Counted from the stretch's first letter, positions 24,066 to 32,606 are shown. The stretch: DNA of 64,000 nucleotides from an uncultured Spirochaetaceae bacterium (GCA_944389505.1 CALXMP010000003.1:124001-188000); one strand, 5' to 3'. The notes: a model not told the origin generated them from the letters alone. A program made the numbers and translations.

Positions 24066-25973
24066 ATGGTCAGAGTCTTGGTTATCATTCCATATGAGGA
24101 TCTCATACCGGATTGCGAGCAGATGATAGATGCCGTCAGGGATGAGGGAATCAGTTTTTCGACAGCCTGCCTTTATGGCACGGACTCCGATCTATTAGAC
24201 AAGCTGCGCACCTTTGATATCATCGTCGCAAGGGGAATGACATGCCATGCGCTTCGCCGTGTGCATCCCGACAGGCATATCATCGAGATCATGATGACCA
24301 GCTCCGATATCCTCGATGCACTCTGCGTCGTCAAGGATAAATATGGAAAGGATACGAAGGTCGGGATAATCCTCTCATCAGATGAAAGCTATTCCCTTGT
24401 ATCGATGAAAACGCTTACCGGAATGGATATCTCCATGGCGGTCGCGAATGATGAGAAAGAGCTTGAAGATGCGGTCAGGAAGTTCCAGGATGATGGTATA
24501 ACCGTGTTCATTGGTGGTCTGACGCTGAATGCATATGCCTCAGCCCACTCCATAGATTACATTCAGCTTCGTACAAGCCATGATACGATGGAGAAGGCTA
24601 TCTCCGATGCGGTTCTTACCGCAAAGTCGCTGGACAGGGAGAGGCTCAGGTCAGATCTTCTGAAGAAGGCGATAGACAGCTTCCCGTACTGCGTCCTTGC
24701 TGTTAGCCAGGACAGAACGATAGTCCTTGCGAATGGACTTTCCGAGGAGTTCTATTCAGGAAGGGAGCTTATCGGGAAATCGATAGATTCCTTCTATCCT
24801 GCGGCCCTCTTCGATATGGCCCAGGCCGGAAAGACTACAGAGATAGTCCAGACGGTAAACGGGCAGGAGATGTACATACAGCAGCAGTGCATCGGGGACA
24901 GCGGTACAGTCCTCATAACGATGCAGAAGCTTACAAGCTTCTTTGAGACTGGCGGCAAGATTGTTCGTTCGAACCTCAGGGAGAAGGGCTTGATCGCCCG
25001 GTATCATTTCTCAGATATAATCGCCGACTCACTCAGCATGAGGCAGCTTATAGCTAAGGCTATGAGGTATGCCCAGGCAGATGGGAATGTGCTTGTCACA
25101 GGTGAGACAGGTACTGGGAAGGAGCTTTTTGTCCAGTCGATGCATAATGCCAGCAACCGTGCTGACGGTCCATTCGTTGCAGTAAACTGCGCAGCTCTCT
25201 CCGGTGAACTTCTCGAGTCAGAGCTCTTCGGCTACTCAGATGGTGCATTCACCGGGGCAAGAAAAGGAGGCAAGGTCGGTCTTTTCGAGCTTGCTCATCA
25301 TGGCACGATCTTCCTTGATGAGATAGGGGAGATGCCTATCCAGCTTCAGGCAAAGCTATTGAGGGTCCTCCAGGAGAAGCAGATAATGCGCGTCGGAGGC
25401 GATGATGTCATCCCTGTCGATGTCCGTGTAATGTGTGCGACGAATCAGAATATTCCGGAGCTGATCGAAAAAGGGCTGTTCCGGAGGGATCTCTACTATA
25501 GGATCAACCTTCTCATGATCCATATCCCTCCGCTGAGGGACAGGGGCAATGATATAGGGCTTCTCTTCCGCCATTTCGTGAAGCTCTATGCCGAGAGGCT
25601 ATCAATCCTTCCTCCTCCTGTGGACAATGCCGCGATTGCCGAGCTGCAGCGTTACAGATGGCAGGGGAATATAAGGGAGCTGAGGAATGTCGCGGAGCGC
25701 ATTGTTGTTCTCAATGGTCACGACCGTATCACAGCCCAGAGCATAAGGAATATAGATATACCTGAAAGCGAGTTCATCATCCCCGTATCTGCCGATAGTG
25801 GAAACGATGTTGCAAAGGTTATGAAATGGAAGAGGGGCGGTGATACGACAGAGCTTTACAGCGATTATATCTCATCAGGGCTGTCCCTCTCAGATTTTGC
25901 TTCACGGGTCGGAGTCTCCCGCACAACGCTCTGGCGTAGATTCAGATCGCTCAATGGGAATACTGTGGACTGA
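24066..25973 (+). CDS. PrpR-type sigma-54-dependent activator, 635 aa
   Basis: Enhancer-binding protein. Residues 1-185 form a PrpR_N sensory domain (VARGMTCHALRR, IGGLTLNAYASAHS), which in relatives binds a small-molecule inducer. A PAS-like region follows (about 205-305). The AAA+ core has Walker A GETGTGKE (about 345), the sigma-54-contacting GAFTGA loop (395), Walker B and the arginine finger region WQGNIRELRNVAERI. The C-terminal helix-turn-helix is SLSDFASRVGVSRTTLWRR. It lies 0.8 kb ahead of a near-consensus -24/-12 promoter with paired upstream repeats, so the pdxA2-tct operon is its likely target. Confidence 0.92.
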   Translation: MVRVLVIIPYEDLIPDCEQMIDAVRDEGISFSTACLYGTDSDLLDKLRTFDIIVARGMTCHALRRVHPDRHIIEIMMTSSDILDALCVVKDKYGKDTKVGIILSSDESYSLVSMKTLTGMDISMAVANDEKELEDAVRKFQDDGITVFIGGLTLNAYASAHSIDYIQLRTSHDTMEKAISDAVLTAKSLDRERLRSDLLKKAIDSFPYCVLAVSQDRTIVLANGLSEEFYSGRELIGKSIDSFYPAALFDMAQAGKTTEIVQTVNGQEMYIQQQCIGDSGTVLITMQKLTSFFETGGKIVRSNLREKGLIARYHFSDIIADSLSMRQLIAKAMRYAQADGNVLVTGETGTGKELFVQSMHNASNRADGPFVAVNCAALSGELLESELFGYSDGAFTGARKGGKVGLFELAHHGTIFLDEIGEMPIQLQAKLLRVLQEKQIMRVGGDDVIPVDVRVMCATNQNIPELIEKGLFRRDLYYRINLLMIHIPPLRDRGNDIGLLFRHFVKLYAERLSILPPPVDNAAIAELQRYRWQGNIRELRNVAERIVVLNGHDRITAQSIRNIDIPESEFIIPVSADSGNDVAKVMKWKRGGDTTELYSDYISSGLSLSDFASRVGVSRTTLWRRFRSLNGNTVD

Positions 25974-26057
25974 AATTCCTCTTGCTTATTCTTCCTTTGT
26001 GCTTATCATGTGACTTATGCGGCATTTATGACAAAGCTGCAGATAGAGAGGTAAGCG

Positions 26058-26468
26058 ATGTATTTCAAGTATGATAAAAGCAGATCGATAGAGGTTCCTT
26101 ATCCATTCTCGCGCATTATGACGCCATTCATGACGAGCGACAGCGCTACAGGCAAGATTGATTTCTCCGTGCATATGACGGAGTGGCTGCCAGGTACCAA
26201 GGTCGATGACCATAAGCATGATGATGCTACCGAGGTGATGTTCTGCATATCGGGCCATGGCAAGGCTAGCGTCAATGGTGTTGAGTATGATTTCTGCCCT
26301 GATTCCATGATTGCAGCACTCCCGGGTGAGATGCACCAGATTATCAATACCGGCGATGAGCTTCTCCGCGTAGTCTGCGTTTTCTCCCCTCCGGTATCGG
26401 CTAAGGGACTCAAGGAAAGAGCTGATAAAGCGGTAGAGGAGTACAGGAAAGCCCAGGGCGGCAACTGA
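26058..26468 (+). CDS. Cupin-domain protein, 136 aa
   Basis: Small single-domain cupin. Motif 1 metal ligands are visible in HKHDDATEVMFCISGHG (about residues 53-69) and motif 2 in PGEMHQIINTGDELLR (about 93-108). GAGAGG precedes the ATG. It lies between the sigma-54 activator and the operon it probably controls, and ends at a strong terminator, so it may be cotranscribed with the activator. Substrate or binding role unknown; an isomerase or metal-dependent sensor of the imported acid is possible. Confidence 0.78.
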   Translation: MYFKYDKSRSIEVPYPFSRIMTPFMTSDSATGKIDFSVHMTEWLPGTKVDDHKHDDATEVMFCISGHGKASVNGVEYDFCPDSMIAALPGEMHQIINTGDELLRVVCVFSPPVSAKGLKERADKAVEEYRKAQGGN

Positions 26469-26491
26469 TTGTTTCATATTCTGTCACACAG

Positions 26492-26512
26492 GGAGGCTTC
26501 GGCCTCCTTTTT
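26492..26512 (+). terminator. Intrinsic terminator after the cupin gene
   Basis: GGAGGC-TTCG-GCCTCC, a 6-bp stem closed by a UUCG tetraloop, followed by five T. This separates the activator/cupin unit from the sigma-54 promoter. Confidence 0.9.
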
Positions 26513-26553
26513 GCTTCACAGTTGTCCATAACTGTGTAGAAAAAATGTTAACT

Positions 26554-26601
26554 TGAAACAACTGAAACATAATGCATCACAATAATGAAACAAATGAAAC
26601 A
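26554..26601 (+). promoter_or_regulatory. Paired TGAAACA repeats, likely activator-binding UAS
   Basis: TGAAACA occurs at 26554, 26563, 26586 and 26595: two pairs with 9-bp spacing inside each pair and 32 bp (about three helical turns) between pairs. The block is 125-200 bp upstream of the -24/-12 promoter, a normal enhancer distance. Binding by the adjacent PrpR-type activator is inferred. Confidence 0.6.
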
Positions 26602-26725
26602 TTTAGAACACTCATGTAGTTTCAAAGGCAAAACAGCAATTATTCAAAACATTTATTTTTTATTTTCTTGTTAATGAAGATTATATCCAGATTAAAAGTC
26701 ACTATTACGGAAAAATACCGCATTG

Positions 26726-26743
26726 TTGGCACGCCTCCTGCAT
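26726..26743 (+). promoter_or_regulatory. Sigma-54 (-24/-12) promoter
   Basis: TTGGCACG-CCTC-CTGCAT against consensus TTGGCACG-N4-TTGCAT: one mismatch, with the diagnostic GG and GC spaced 10 bp apart. Predicted start about 26753; the operon's first ATG is at 26773 behind AAAGGAGG. Confidence 0.85.
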
Positions 26744-26772
26744 TAATGTCTGTGCAAAAGGAGGACATCGAT

Positions 26773-27789
26773 ATGATGGAAAGAAAGCCTGTTCTGGGCA
26801 TTCTGCTCGGAGATGGGGCTGGTGTTGGCCCTGAAATTGTTGCAAAACTCACTGTTAACCGTTTTTTTGATGACTACTGCCGTCCTGTTCTTATTGGAGA
26901 CAGAAGGATCCTCGACCGCGCGCTTGGCATAATCGGCGGGAAGATTGACGTAAAGGAAATCAATGACATTTCCGAGGCAACCTGGGATGGTGGCGTATAT
27001 CCTATGTTCAACAGGAACAACCTCGACCCAGCGGACGCTCCTATCGGCAAGCTTACAGTAGCTGCAGGAAGCGCTAACCTCGATATGCTCACATTCGGCG
27101 TTAAGCTCTGGAGGGAGAAGGCTATAGAGGGTTTCTGCTTCGCTCCTCTCAACAAGGCTGGAATGAAGGAAGCCGGATGCCCGTTTGAGTCAGAGCATCA
27201 TCTTCTTGCCCATGAGTTCAACCACACAGCTCCTTTTGGAGAGATCAATGTTCTTGGAGATCTCTGGACAACCAGGACAACAAGCCATATTCCAATCAAG
27301 GAAGTAAGCAACCATATTACGGTTGATTCGATCATGAGAGCTATCACTCTTGCGAATGTCTCGCTGAAGAACAGCGGAATCGCAAAGCCAAGGCTCGCTC
27401 TTGCTGCTCTCAATCCGCATGCTGGAGAGAATGGACTCTGCGGCCGCGAGGAGATCGATGTTATCAAGCCTGCAATCGAGAAGGCCAGAAGCCAGGGAAT
27501 CGATGCCAACGGACCTTTCCCGTCGGATATCCTCTTTATCCGCGCATTCAATGGCGATTTTGATGCAGTTGTAACGATGTACCATGATCAGGGACAGATT
27601 GCTCTCAAGCTCAAGGGCTTCGATCAGGGTATCACTATCGCTGGAGGACTTCCGGCTCCAATTGTTACTTGTGCTCACGGAACAGCTTATGACATCGCGG
27701 GCAAGGGTATAGTAAAAACAAGTGCGTTCGAGAACGCAGTAAAGATGGCAAGCCGCATGGCAAATCATCTTTATCAGGAGGGAAAATGA
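26773..27789 (+). CDS. PdxA2-like 4-phosphate-acid dehydrogenase, 338 aa
   Basis: PdxA family: metal-dependent oxidative decarboxylation of 4-phosphohydroxy-L-threonine or, in the PdxA2 branch, of 4-phosphorylated four-carbon acids such as erythronate or threonate phosphate. Seen: GILLGDGAGVGPEIVAKL at the N-terminus, SEHHLLAHEF (metal-binding His), ALNPHAGENGLCG, and TMYHDQGQIALKLKGFDQG. The start ATG has AAAGGAGG 9 nt upstream; the frame continues upstream to a TTG without support. Stop overlaps tctB by 4 nt. Linkage to a carboxylate transporter and not to vitamin B6 genes favours a catabolic role. Confidence 0.85.
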   Translation: MMERKPVLGILLGDGAGVGPEIVAKLTVNRFFDDYCRPVLIGDRRILDRALGIIGGKIDVKEINDISEATWDGGVYPMFNRNNLDPADAPIGKLTVAAGSANLDMLTFGVKLWREKAIEGFCFAPLNKAGMKEAGCPFESEHHLLAHEFNHTAPFGEINVLGDLWTTRTTSHIPIKEVSNHITVDSIMRAITLANVSLKNSGIAKPRLALAALNPHAGENGLCGREEIDVIKPAIEKARSQGIDANGPFPSDILFIRAFNGDFDAVVTMYHDQGQIALKLKGFDQGITIAGGLPAPIVTCAHGTAYDIAGKGIVKTSAFENAVKMASRMANHLYQEGK

Positions 27790-28259
27790 ACGGTAAAAAG
27801 GTTGTGAAGATTCCTACGCTGCAGATAATCCCTGTAATCGGGTTTATCATCGGTCTGGTATTCTTCATGGTCGGCATGGGCGATTTCGGTTTCTGGAATC
27901 ACGATACCAATACGCCGACTGAGGGTTTCTTTCCGATTATCATTGCAACAGGTCTGATGATTTTCAGTGTTATGGCATTCCTGCAGAACATCAGGAAGGG
28001 CGGAGTGGAGTATAGACTGCTCAACTGGTATGTCCCACTCGGATTCGTAGGCCTTCTTGCAGGTATCATGGTTATCGGAACTGTTCCTGCTGTAATCGTA
28101 TTCGAGATTCTCTGGTGCAGATTCTATGAGAAGCTCAGCTGGAAGGTGACAATAATCGCGACGATATTCTGTCTGATCATGGTCGTGCCTATCTTCACAT
28201 GGTGGCTGACTGTTGATTTCCCGATCGGAATCATCGGCAACCTTATCATGGGTTATTAA
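27786..28259 (+). CDS. tctB: TctB-family small membrane subunit, 157 aa
   Basis: Small four-helix membrane subunit of a tripartite tricarboxylate transporter. Hydrophobic segments at about 15-30, 55-70, 85-110 and 120-150, with low sequence conservation as is usual for TctB. Overlaps pdxA2 by 4 nt and precedes the large subunit by 17 nt, the standard gene order inside these operons. Identification leans on context. Confidence 0.85.
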   Translation: MNGKKVVKIPTLQIIPVIGFIIGLVFFMVGMGDFGFWNHDTNTPTEGFFPIIIATGLMIFSVMAFLQNIRKGGVEYRLLNWYVPLGFVGLLAGIMVIGTVPAVIVFEILWCRFYEKLSWKVTIIATIFCLIMVVPIFTWWLTVDFPIGIIGNLIMGY

Positions 28260-28276
28260 GGAAAGGAGGTTAAGCT

Positions 28277-29800
28277 ATGGAAAATTTTGCAATGCTTTTC
28301 CATGGATTCAGCGTTGTATTCTCACTGCAGAATCTCGGTGCTTGTCTCCTTGGATCTATTCTCGGTCTTATCGTAGGCGCTATGCCTGGCATCGGCTCTC
28401 TCGCTGGTGTTGCGCTCCTGCTGCCGCTCACATATAAGTTCGACCCGACGACTGCTATCATCATGCTCGGAGCTCTCTATTACTCCAACATGTACGGCGG
28501 TGCGTTCTCGGCTATCCTGCTCAACATCCCTGGTGACTCACCTGCTGTTCTCACCGCTGTTGACGGCTATCCGATGGCAACCGTGAAGAAGCGCCCTGGA
28601 CAGGCTCTGATGACCGCAAACGCATCATCGTGTATCGGTGGTATCATCGGTATGCTCATCTTGGTCATCCTTGGACCAGCTCTTGCTGAGCTCGGCCTCA
28701 AGTTCGGACCTGCTGAGATGACAGTGCTTCTTCTTGTCGCTATGACAAGTATCGGCTGGCTCGTAGGCGGAAACCCGGTACAGGGACTTCTCCTCTCCTT
28801 CATCGGTATTCTTGTTGCATCAATCGGAATGGATGTCCAGACAGGACGCCCACGCTTCGATTTCGGCAACATCTACCTCCTCGGTGGAGTAGAGTTCATC
28901 CCATTCGTTATCGGTACTGTAGGATTCGCCCAGCTCATGCAGCTCATGGATGAGAAGGATGATGTCGTCCACGCCGTAACAGATAAGCTCACAATCCGCG
29001 GGTCTATGCTCACAGCACATGACTGGAAGAGACTTACTCCTCCATCAATCAGAGCTGGTGTCATGGGTACATTCGTAGGTGTTCTTCCTGGCGCAGGTGC
29101 TACAGCAGCTTCCTTCCTCGCATATGCTATGCAGAAGGCATTCAAGAGCGAAGAGCCGCTTGGAACCGGTGCTATCGAAGGTATTGCCGCATCTGAGTCA
29201 GCAAACAACGCTGCAGCAGCCGGAAGCTTCGCTCCGCTCCTTGCTCTCGGTATCCCGGGATCAGGAACAGGTGCTGTTCTCCTTGGCGGTCTCATGATGT
29301 GGGGCCTCAACCCTGGACCACTCCTCTTCCAGAACGAGCCTGATTTCGCATGGGGTCTCATCGCATCGCTCTTCATCTCGAATATCGTTGCGCTTGCTAT
29401 CTCCCTTGGAATCATCCCGGTTCTTCTGAAGATCCTCAAGGTTCCTGTAAGGGTTATGATCCCTGTCATCATGATTGTATGTTTCCTCGGAGCATATGCT
29501 TCCACATACTCGATGTTCGGCGTTATCGTCATGCTCATCTCAGGTGTCTGCGGATACATCTTCGAGAAGAACGATTACTCGACAGCTCCTATGCTTCTCG
29601 CATTCGTTCTCGCTCCGCTGCTTGAGGACAATATGAGAAAGGCATTCATCGCAACAGCTGGAGATATCAGCGAGGTATTCTTCTCAAGCGGAATCTCCAT
29701 CGTGCTCACAACAGTGCTTATCGTTATCTGCGCATTCCCAGTCGTAAGGACGATACTCATCAAGACCGGCAAGTATACGCCGAAGAAGAAGTCTGCTTAA
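28277..29800 (+). CDS. tctA: TctA-family large membrane subunit, 507 aa
   Basis: The transport pore of a tripartite tricarboxylate transporter. About 12 membrane segments and the conserved TctA blocks: GLIVGAMPGIGSLAGVALLL (about 35-54), YGGAFSAILLNIPGDSPAV (about 74-92), and the second half copy GVLPGAGATAASFLAYA, then ESANNAAAAGSFAPLLALG. Length is typical. AAGGAGG lies before the start. Family members carry citrate, tartrate, other di- and tricarboxylates or aromatic acids, driven by an ion gradient. Confidence 0.96.
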   Translation: MENFAMLFHGFSVVFSLQNLGACLLGSILGLIVGAMPGIGSLAGVALLLPLTYKFDPTTAIIMLGALYYSNMYGGAFSAILLNIPGDSPAVLTAVDGYPMATVKKRPGQALMTANASSCIGGIIGMLILVILGPALAELGLKFGPAEMTVLLLVAMTSIGWLVGGNPVQGLLLSFIGILVASIGMDVQTGRPRFDFGNIYLLGGVEFIPFVIGTVGFAQLMQLMDEKDDVVHAVTDKLTIRGSMLTAHDWKRLTPPSIRAGVMGTFVGVLPGAGATAASFLAYAMQKAFKSEEPLGTGAIEGIAASESANNAAAAGSFAPLLALGIPGSGTGAVLLGGLMMWGLNPGPLLFQNEPDFAWGLIASLFISNIVALAISLGIIPVLLKILKVPVRVMIPVIMIVCFLGAYASTYSMFGVIVMLISGVCGYIFEKNDYSTAPMLLAFVLAPLLEDNMRKAFIATAGDISEVFFSSGISIVLTTVLIVICAFPVVRTILIKTGKYTPKKKSA

Positions 29801-29818
29801 TCAAAGGAGGACATATAA

Positions 29819-30802
29819 ATGAAAAGGAGAATCGCAATTGTCATAATGCTCGTAGCAGCATTGGCAGTATACGCTGGTGGATCCAGCGAGGGCGGAGATG
29901 GAGCATTCACTCCATCGAGAGACGTAACATGGACATGTACATCCAACCCAGGCGGTGGTTCTGATATCTTCACACAGGAGATCAAGGACATCATCATGAC
30001 CCACGGAATCTCCGATGCCAACATCGTTATCGACTATGTAACTGATGGTGGTGGTGAGGTAGGAAGACTCAACGTCTCAAGGACAACCGGACCAAGAGCT
30101 AACCATACGCTTCTTACATTCAACTCCGGTGACCTCATGCCGATGTGTCTCAATACAGACAACCGCCTCGAGAACTTCACTCCGATCGCTCTCATGGCTG
30201 TTGATAACCACCTCATCCTCACAGGCGACCTTTCCAAGTACAAGACATTCCAGGATGTTCTTGATGCACTCGCAGCTGGAGAGAGAATCGTTATCGCAGG
30301 ATCCAAGGGTGATGATATCGAGACATACAATGAGCTCATCGCTGAGCTTGGCGTAACAGCAAACCAGTTTGCATACACGACTAACGACTCAACATCAACA
30401 GCTATCACAGCTCTTCTCGGCGGACACGTTGACCTCGTTCTCGGAAAGCCAGCTGCATGTGAGCAGTACATTCTCGCAGGACGCATGACTCCGATCGTGG
30501 CTCTCGCTGAAGAGAGATTCGATACCGATCTCCTGAAGGACACTCCGTCCATCACAGAGTTCGGCTATGAGGCAGTCGATGTTCCTAACTGGCGCGGTGT
30601 TGTAGCTCCGAAGGCTATGAGCGATGCAGCAGCTGATTTCTGGTCAGAGGTTCTCAGACAGGTTTCCGAGACAGAGGATTGGCTCGTAGGTTATGTAGAG
30701 CGCAACGGTCTTGTTCCTCAGTATCTTGATAGAGAGGCCACAGTACAGTACATGGCTGACTTCCAGGCTGACTATCTCCAGAAGATCGGCAAGGACAAGT
30801 AA
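29819..30802 (+). CDS. tctC: TctC-family solute-binding protein, 327 aa
   Basis: Periplasmic receptor of the transporter. A signal peptide (KRRIAIVIMLVAALAVYA) ends in AGGSSEGG without a lipobox Cys, a spirochaete-style junction. The TTT-receptor features follow: TCTSNPGGGSDIFTQEI (ligand cradle), GGEVGRLNVSRT, ALMAVDNHLILTG and WRGVVAPKAMSDAA. AAGGAGG precedes ATG. Last of the three transporter genes; a stable hairpin follows at once. Such proteins fix specificity, but the ligand cannot be read from sequence. Confidence 0.94.
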   Translation: MKRRIAIVIMLVAALAVYAGGSSEGGDGAFTPSRDVTWTCTSNPGGGSDIFTQEIKDIIMTHGISDANIVIDYVTDGGGEVGRLNVSRTTGPRANHTLLTFNSGDLMPMCLNTDNRLENFTPIALMAVDNHLILTGDLSKYKTFQDVLDALAAGERIVIAGSKGDDIETYNELIAELGVTANQFAYTTNDSTSTAITALLGGHVDLVLGKPAACEQYILAGRMTPIVALAEERFDTDLLKDTPSITEFGYEAVDVPNWRGVVAPKAMSDAAADFWSEVLRQVSETEDWLVGYVERNGLVPQYLDREATVQYMADFQADYLQKIGKDK

Positions 30803-30812
30803 GTAACCATAT

Positions 30813-30831
30813 GAGGGGCCATGTGCCCCTC
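30813..30831 (+). promoter_or_regulatory. Intercistronic hairpin behind tctC
   Basis: GAGGGGC-CATGT-GCCCCTC, a perfect 7-bp GC-rich stem without a T-tract, between tctC and the next gene. Typical of stems that protect the 3' end of binding-protein messages or attenuate downstream expression. Confidence 0.6.
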
Positions 30832-30854
30832 GTATTGCAAAGGGAGGAGGAAAG

Positions 30855-31505
30855 ATGAAGAAAATCGCATTGCTGCATACTGTGAAGAGCGTTTATGCAT
30901 CCTTCCAGGCTATGCTTGAGAAAGAGATCAAGGATATTTCCGTTACGAACATGGTTGATGAGTTCCTTGTCACCAATGCAAGGGAAAAGGGATATTTCCC
31001 TCCTGAGAACAGGAGGAAGCTCTATCTTGATCTTCTGTCGCTTGCTGAAGGGCAGCCCGATGTGATTGCTGTTACATGTTCCTCCCTTACTCCTTTTGCT
31101 GAAGAGCTGAGATCCTCATTCTCCATGCCGATAATCGTAATAGATGAGAGAATGTGCAGGGATGCGGCCGCAATAGGCGGCAACATCGCAGTGCTTGCCA
31201 CGGCTCCTACGACAGTAGATCCTACTGTATCGAGGATAAAGATGGAGTCCGAGAAGCTCGGTGTGGCGTCCACAGTCCGTTCTTACCTTGATACGAAGGC
31301 GATGGATATGCTTAATTTAGGTGATGTGCAGGGTCATGATGCCCGTCTTGCTGCTCTTGCCCGTACGGCAACTGCCGATGTCATCGTTCTTGCTCAGGCA
31401 AGCATGGCAACAGCTGCCAATCTTGTAAGGGAGGCAACGGGAAAGAAGGTCCTGACTTCGCCGGGAAGCTGCATAGAGGATATAAAGGCAGCTCTGAAAG
31501 GATAA
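30855..31505 (+). CDS. Asp/Glu/hydantoin racemase-superfamily protein, 216 aa
   Basis: Matches the superfamily that includes aspartate/glutamate racemase, maleate isomerase and arylmalonate decarboxylase. Two catalytic Cys are expected: the first fits VTCSSLTPF (about residue 75), while the second, normally in GCT, appears as SPGSCIED (about 206) or is replaced by LAQASMA (about 175). The second site is therefore unclear. Good Shine-Dalgarno GGGAGGAGG. Fifth gene of the sigma-54-type operon, so likely an isomerase or decarboxylase of the imported acid. Confidence 0.75.
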   Translation: MKKIALLHTVKSVYASFQAMLEKEIKDISVTNMVDEFLVTNAREKGYFPPENRRKLYLDLLSLAEGQPDVIAVTCSSLTPFAEELRSSFSMPIIVIDERMCRDAAAIGGNIAVLATAPTTVDPTVSRIKMESEKLGVASTVRSYLDTKAMDMLNLGDVQGHDARLAALARTATADVIVLAQASMATAANLVREATGKKVLTSPGSCIEDIKAALKG

Positions 31506-31519
31506 TAAGGAGGATTGCT

Positions 31520-31834
31520 ATGGATCATGTTGCGATCAATGTGAATGATCTCGAATGGAATATAAAGTTCTTTGAGGATGTTTTCGGGATGACCGTGACT
31601 AAAGAGGGAACTGCTGACAACGGTAAGCGCCAGGTATGGCTTTCCGGTGGAATACAGCTGGTTCCTTATGACGGGCAGCTTGAGCAGGGCACGATGAACC
31701 ATCTCGGCATTGCCGTTGATGATGTCGATGCAGTTCTCGCCAAGGCTGACAAGTACAATGTGGTTCATCTCGAGAAAGGCTGGAACTGGATCGTGATTCC
31801 GACAGGACTTCTTATTGAGGTTCTCGGAGCCTGA
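31520..31834 (+). CDS. VOC-family (glyoxalase-fold) protein, 104 aa
   Basis: A short, single vicinal-oxygen-chelate domain: MDHVAINVNDLEWNIKFFED opens with the first metal His (His3), MNHLGIAVDDVDAVL (about 70-84) supplies the second half, and a Glu in LIEVLGA ends it. The usual length is 120-140, so this is compact. AAGGAGG precedes ATG. Last gene of the operon; its stop abuts the stop of the convergent GntR gene. May be an epimerase, lyase or dioxygenase; not decided. Confidence 0.75.
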   Translation: MDHVAINVNDLEWNIKFFEDVFGMTVTKEGTADNGKRQVWLSGGIQLVPYDGQLEQGTMNHLGIAVDDVDAVLAKADKYNVVHLEKGWNWIVIPTGLLIEVLGA

Positions 31835-32455
31835 TCACTGTTCGTGAAGAACGTGGAATCGGATGAGGTCCTTCGCTTCCTGATTCCTGCCGGCTTTGAG
31901 CAGCGCAAGAAGCTCTCCATGCTGGCTGATGAAGGGAATCAGCGTTTTCTCATCCAGTCCCTGCTTTACCCTGAGAAGCTGGATGCGGGCATCGAGATGT
32001 CTGTAAAGCTCTGAGAGCGTGGAGTTGCCTGCAATCTCCGTGAGCGTAATATGGAAGAGGCTGTCGAGCTCGAATGATTTGTCTCTTTCGCCGACGGAGA
32101 GCGAGTACTGGCAGGCTGCCGCATAATGCGATAGGAGTGGAAGCTTCTCTGCAAATAGAGCGGGGATCATATGGTCGATGGCGAATGATTCGAGGTTTAT
32201 GCGGATTTCCGCGATGTCGCGGGCTTCGCTTTCTTCGATTCTTGCTATTGCCGCATGGCTTCTTGGAGCTATCTTCACCAGGCCATACTCGGCAAGCCGC
32301 CGTATCGCTTCCCTGACGGGAGTCCTGGAGACACCGAATCTTGCGGCGAGATCATCCTCGCGGATCTTCTCTCCGAAGGCAAGATCGCCTCTGAGGATTT
32401 CGCCCTTGATGAGTGAGTATACCTGGTCAGCCAGAGACTGGGTGGAAGATACCAT
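31835..32455 (-). CDS. GntR/FadR-family repressor, 206 aa
   Basis: N-terminal winged helix (ADQVYSLIKGEILRGDLAFG, then LAARFGVSRTPVREAIRRL, about 44-62) and a C-terminal FCD ligand domain (about 75-206) with the metal-binding Asp/His positions DSLFHITLTEIAG and QHGELLALL. Relatives bind sugar acids or other carboxylates. Good promoter and GGAGG. Divergent from the transketolase operon, with ATTGTATACAAT-type palindromes beside both promoters, so it probably represses that operon and itself. Confidence 0.9.
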   Translation of the reverse strand: MVSSTQSLADQVYSLIKGEILRGDLAFGEKIREDDLAARFGVSRTPVREAIRRLAEYGLVKIAPRSHAAIARIEESEARDIAEIRINLESFAIDHMIPALFAEKLPLLSHYAAACQYSLSVGERDKSFELDSLFHITLTEIAGNSTLSELYRHLDARIQLLRVKQGLDEKTLIPFISQHGELLALLKAGRNQEAKDLIRFHVLHEQ

Positions 32456-32472
32456 TTTCCCTCCTTTCTCTG

Positions 32473-32501
32473 ATTCTAGGATACATTTCCAGAGGGGTCA
32501 A
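32473..32501 (-). promoter_or_regulatory. Promoter of the GntR gene
   Basis: Minus strand TTGACC (32501-32496), 17-bp spacer, TAGAAT (32478-32473). The operator at 32507-32518 lies directly upstream of the -35. Confidence 0.75.
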
Positions 32502-32506
32502 TGTTG

Positions 32507-32518
32507 ATTGTATACAAT
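32507..32518. promoter_or_regulatory. GntR operator 1
   Basis: ATTGTATACAAT, a perfect 12-bp palindrome of the FadR-subfamily type, between the divergent promoters. Confidence 0.75.
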
Positions 32519-32566
32519 GTTGGGCCAAAGATGGCCTTTCATTGATGGTTATGCAGGCTTTTTATC

Positions 32567-32595
32567 TTGCATAGATAGAAATACGATGTTATAAG
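32567..32595 (+). promoter_or_regulatory. Promoter of the transketolase operon
   Basis: TTGCAT (32567-32572), 17-bp spacer, TATAAG (32590-32595). Predicted start near 32602, inside operator 2. Confidence 0.75.
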
Positions 32596-32596
32596 A

Positions 32597-32606
32597 ATTG
32601 TATACA
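32597..32606. promoter_or_regulatory. GntR operator 2
   Basis: ATTGTATACA repeats ten bases of operator 1, 90 bp away centre to centre. It covers the predicted +1 of the operon, a position suited to repression; two sites may allow looping. Confidence 0.7.

Noticed and set aside
26554-26601. Repeated TGAAACA units taken as a possible CRISPR or tandem array
   Set aside because: Units are only 7 bp, arranged as two pairs at helical spacing ahead of a sigma-54 promoter; an enhancer site explains them better.
26668-26772. Extended N-terminus of the PdxA2-like protein
   Set aside because: The extension begins with TTG inside the sigma-54 promoter region; the ATG at 26773 has a strong ribosome site and a normal family start.
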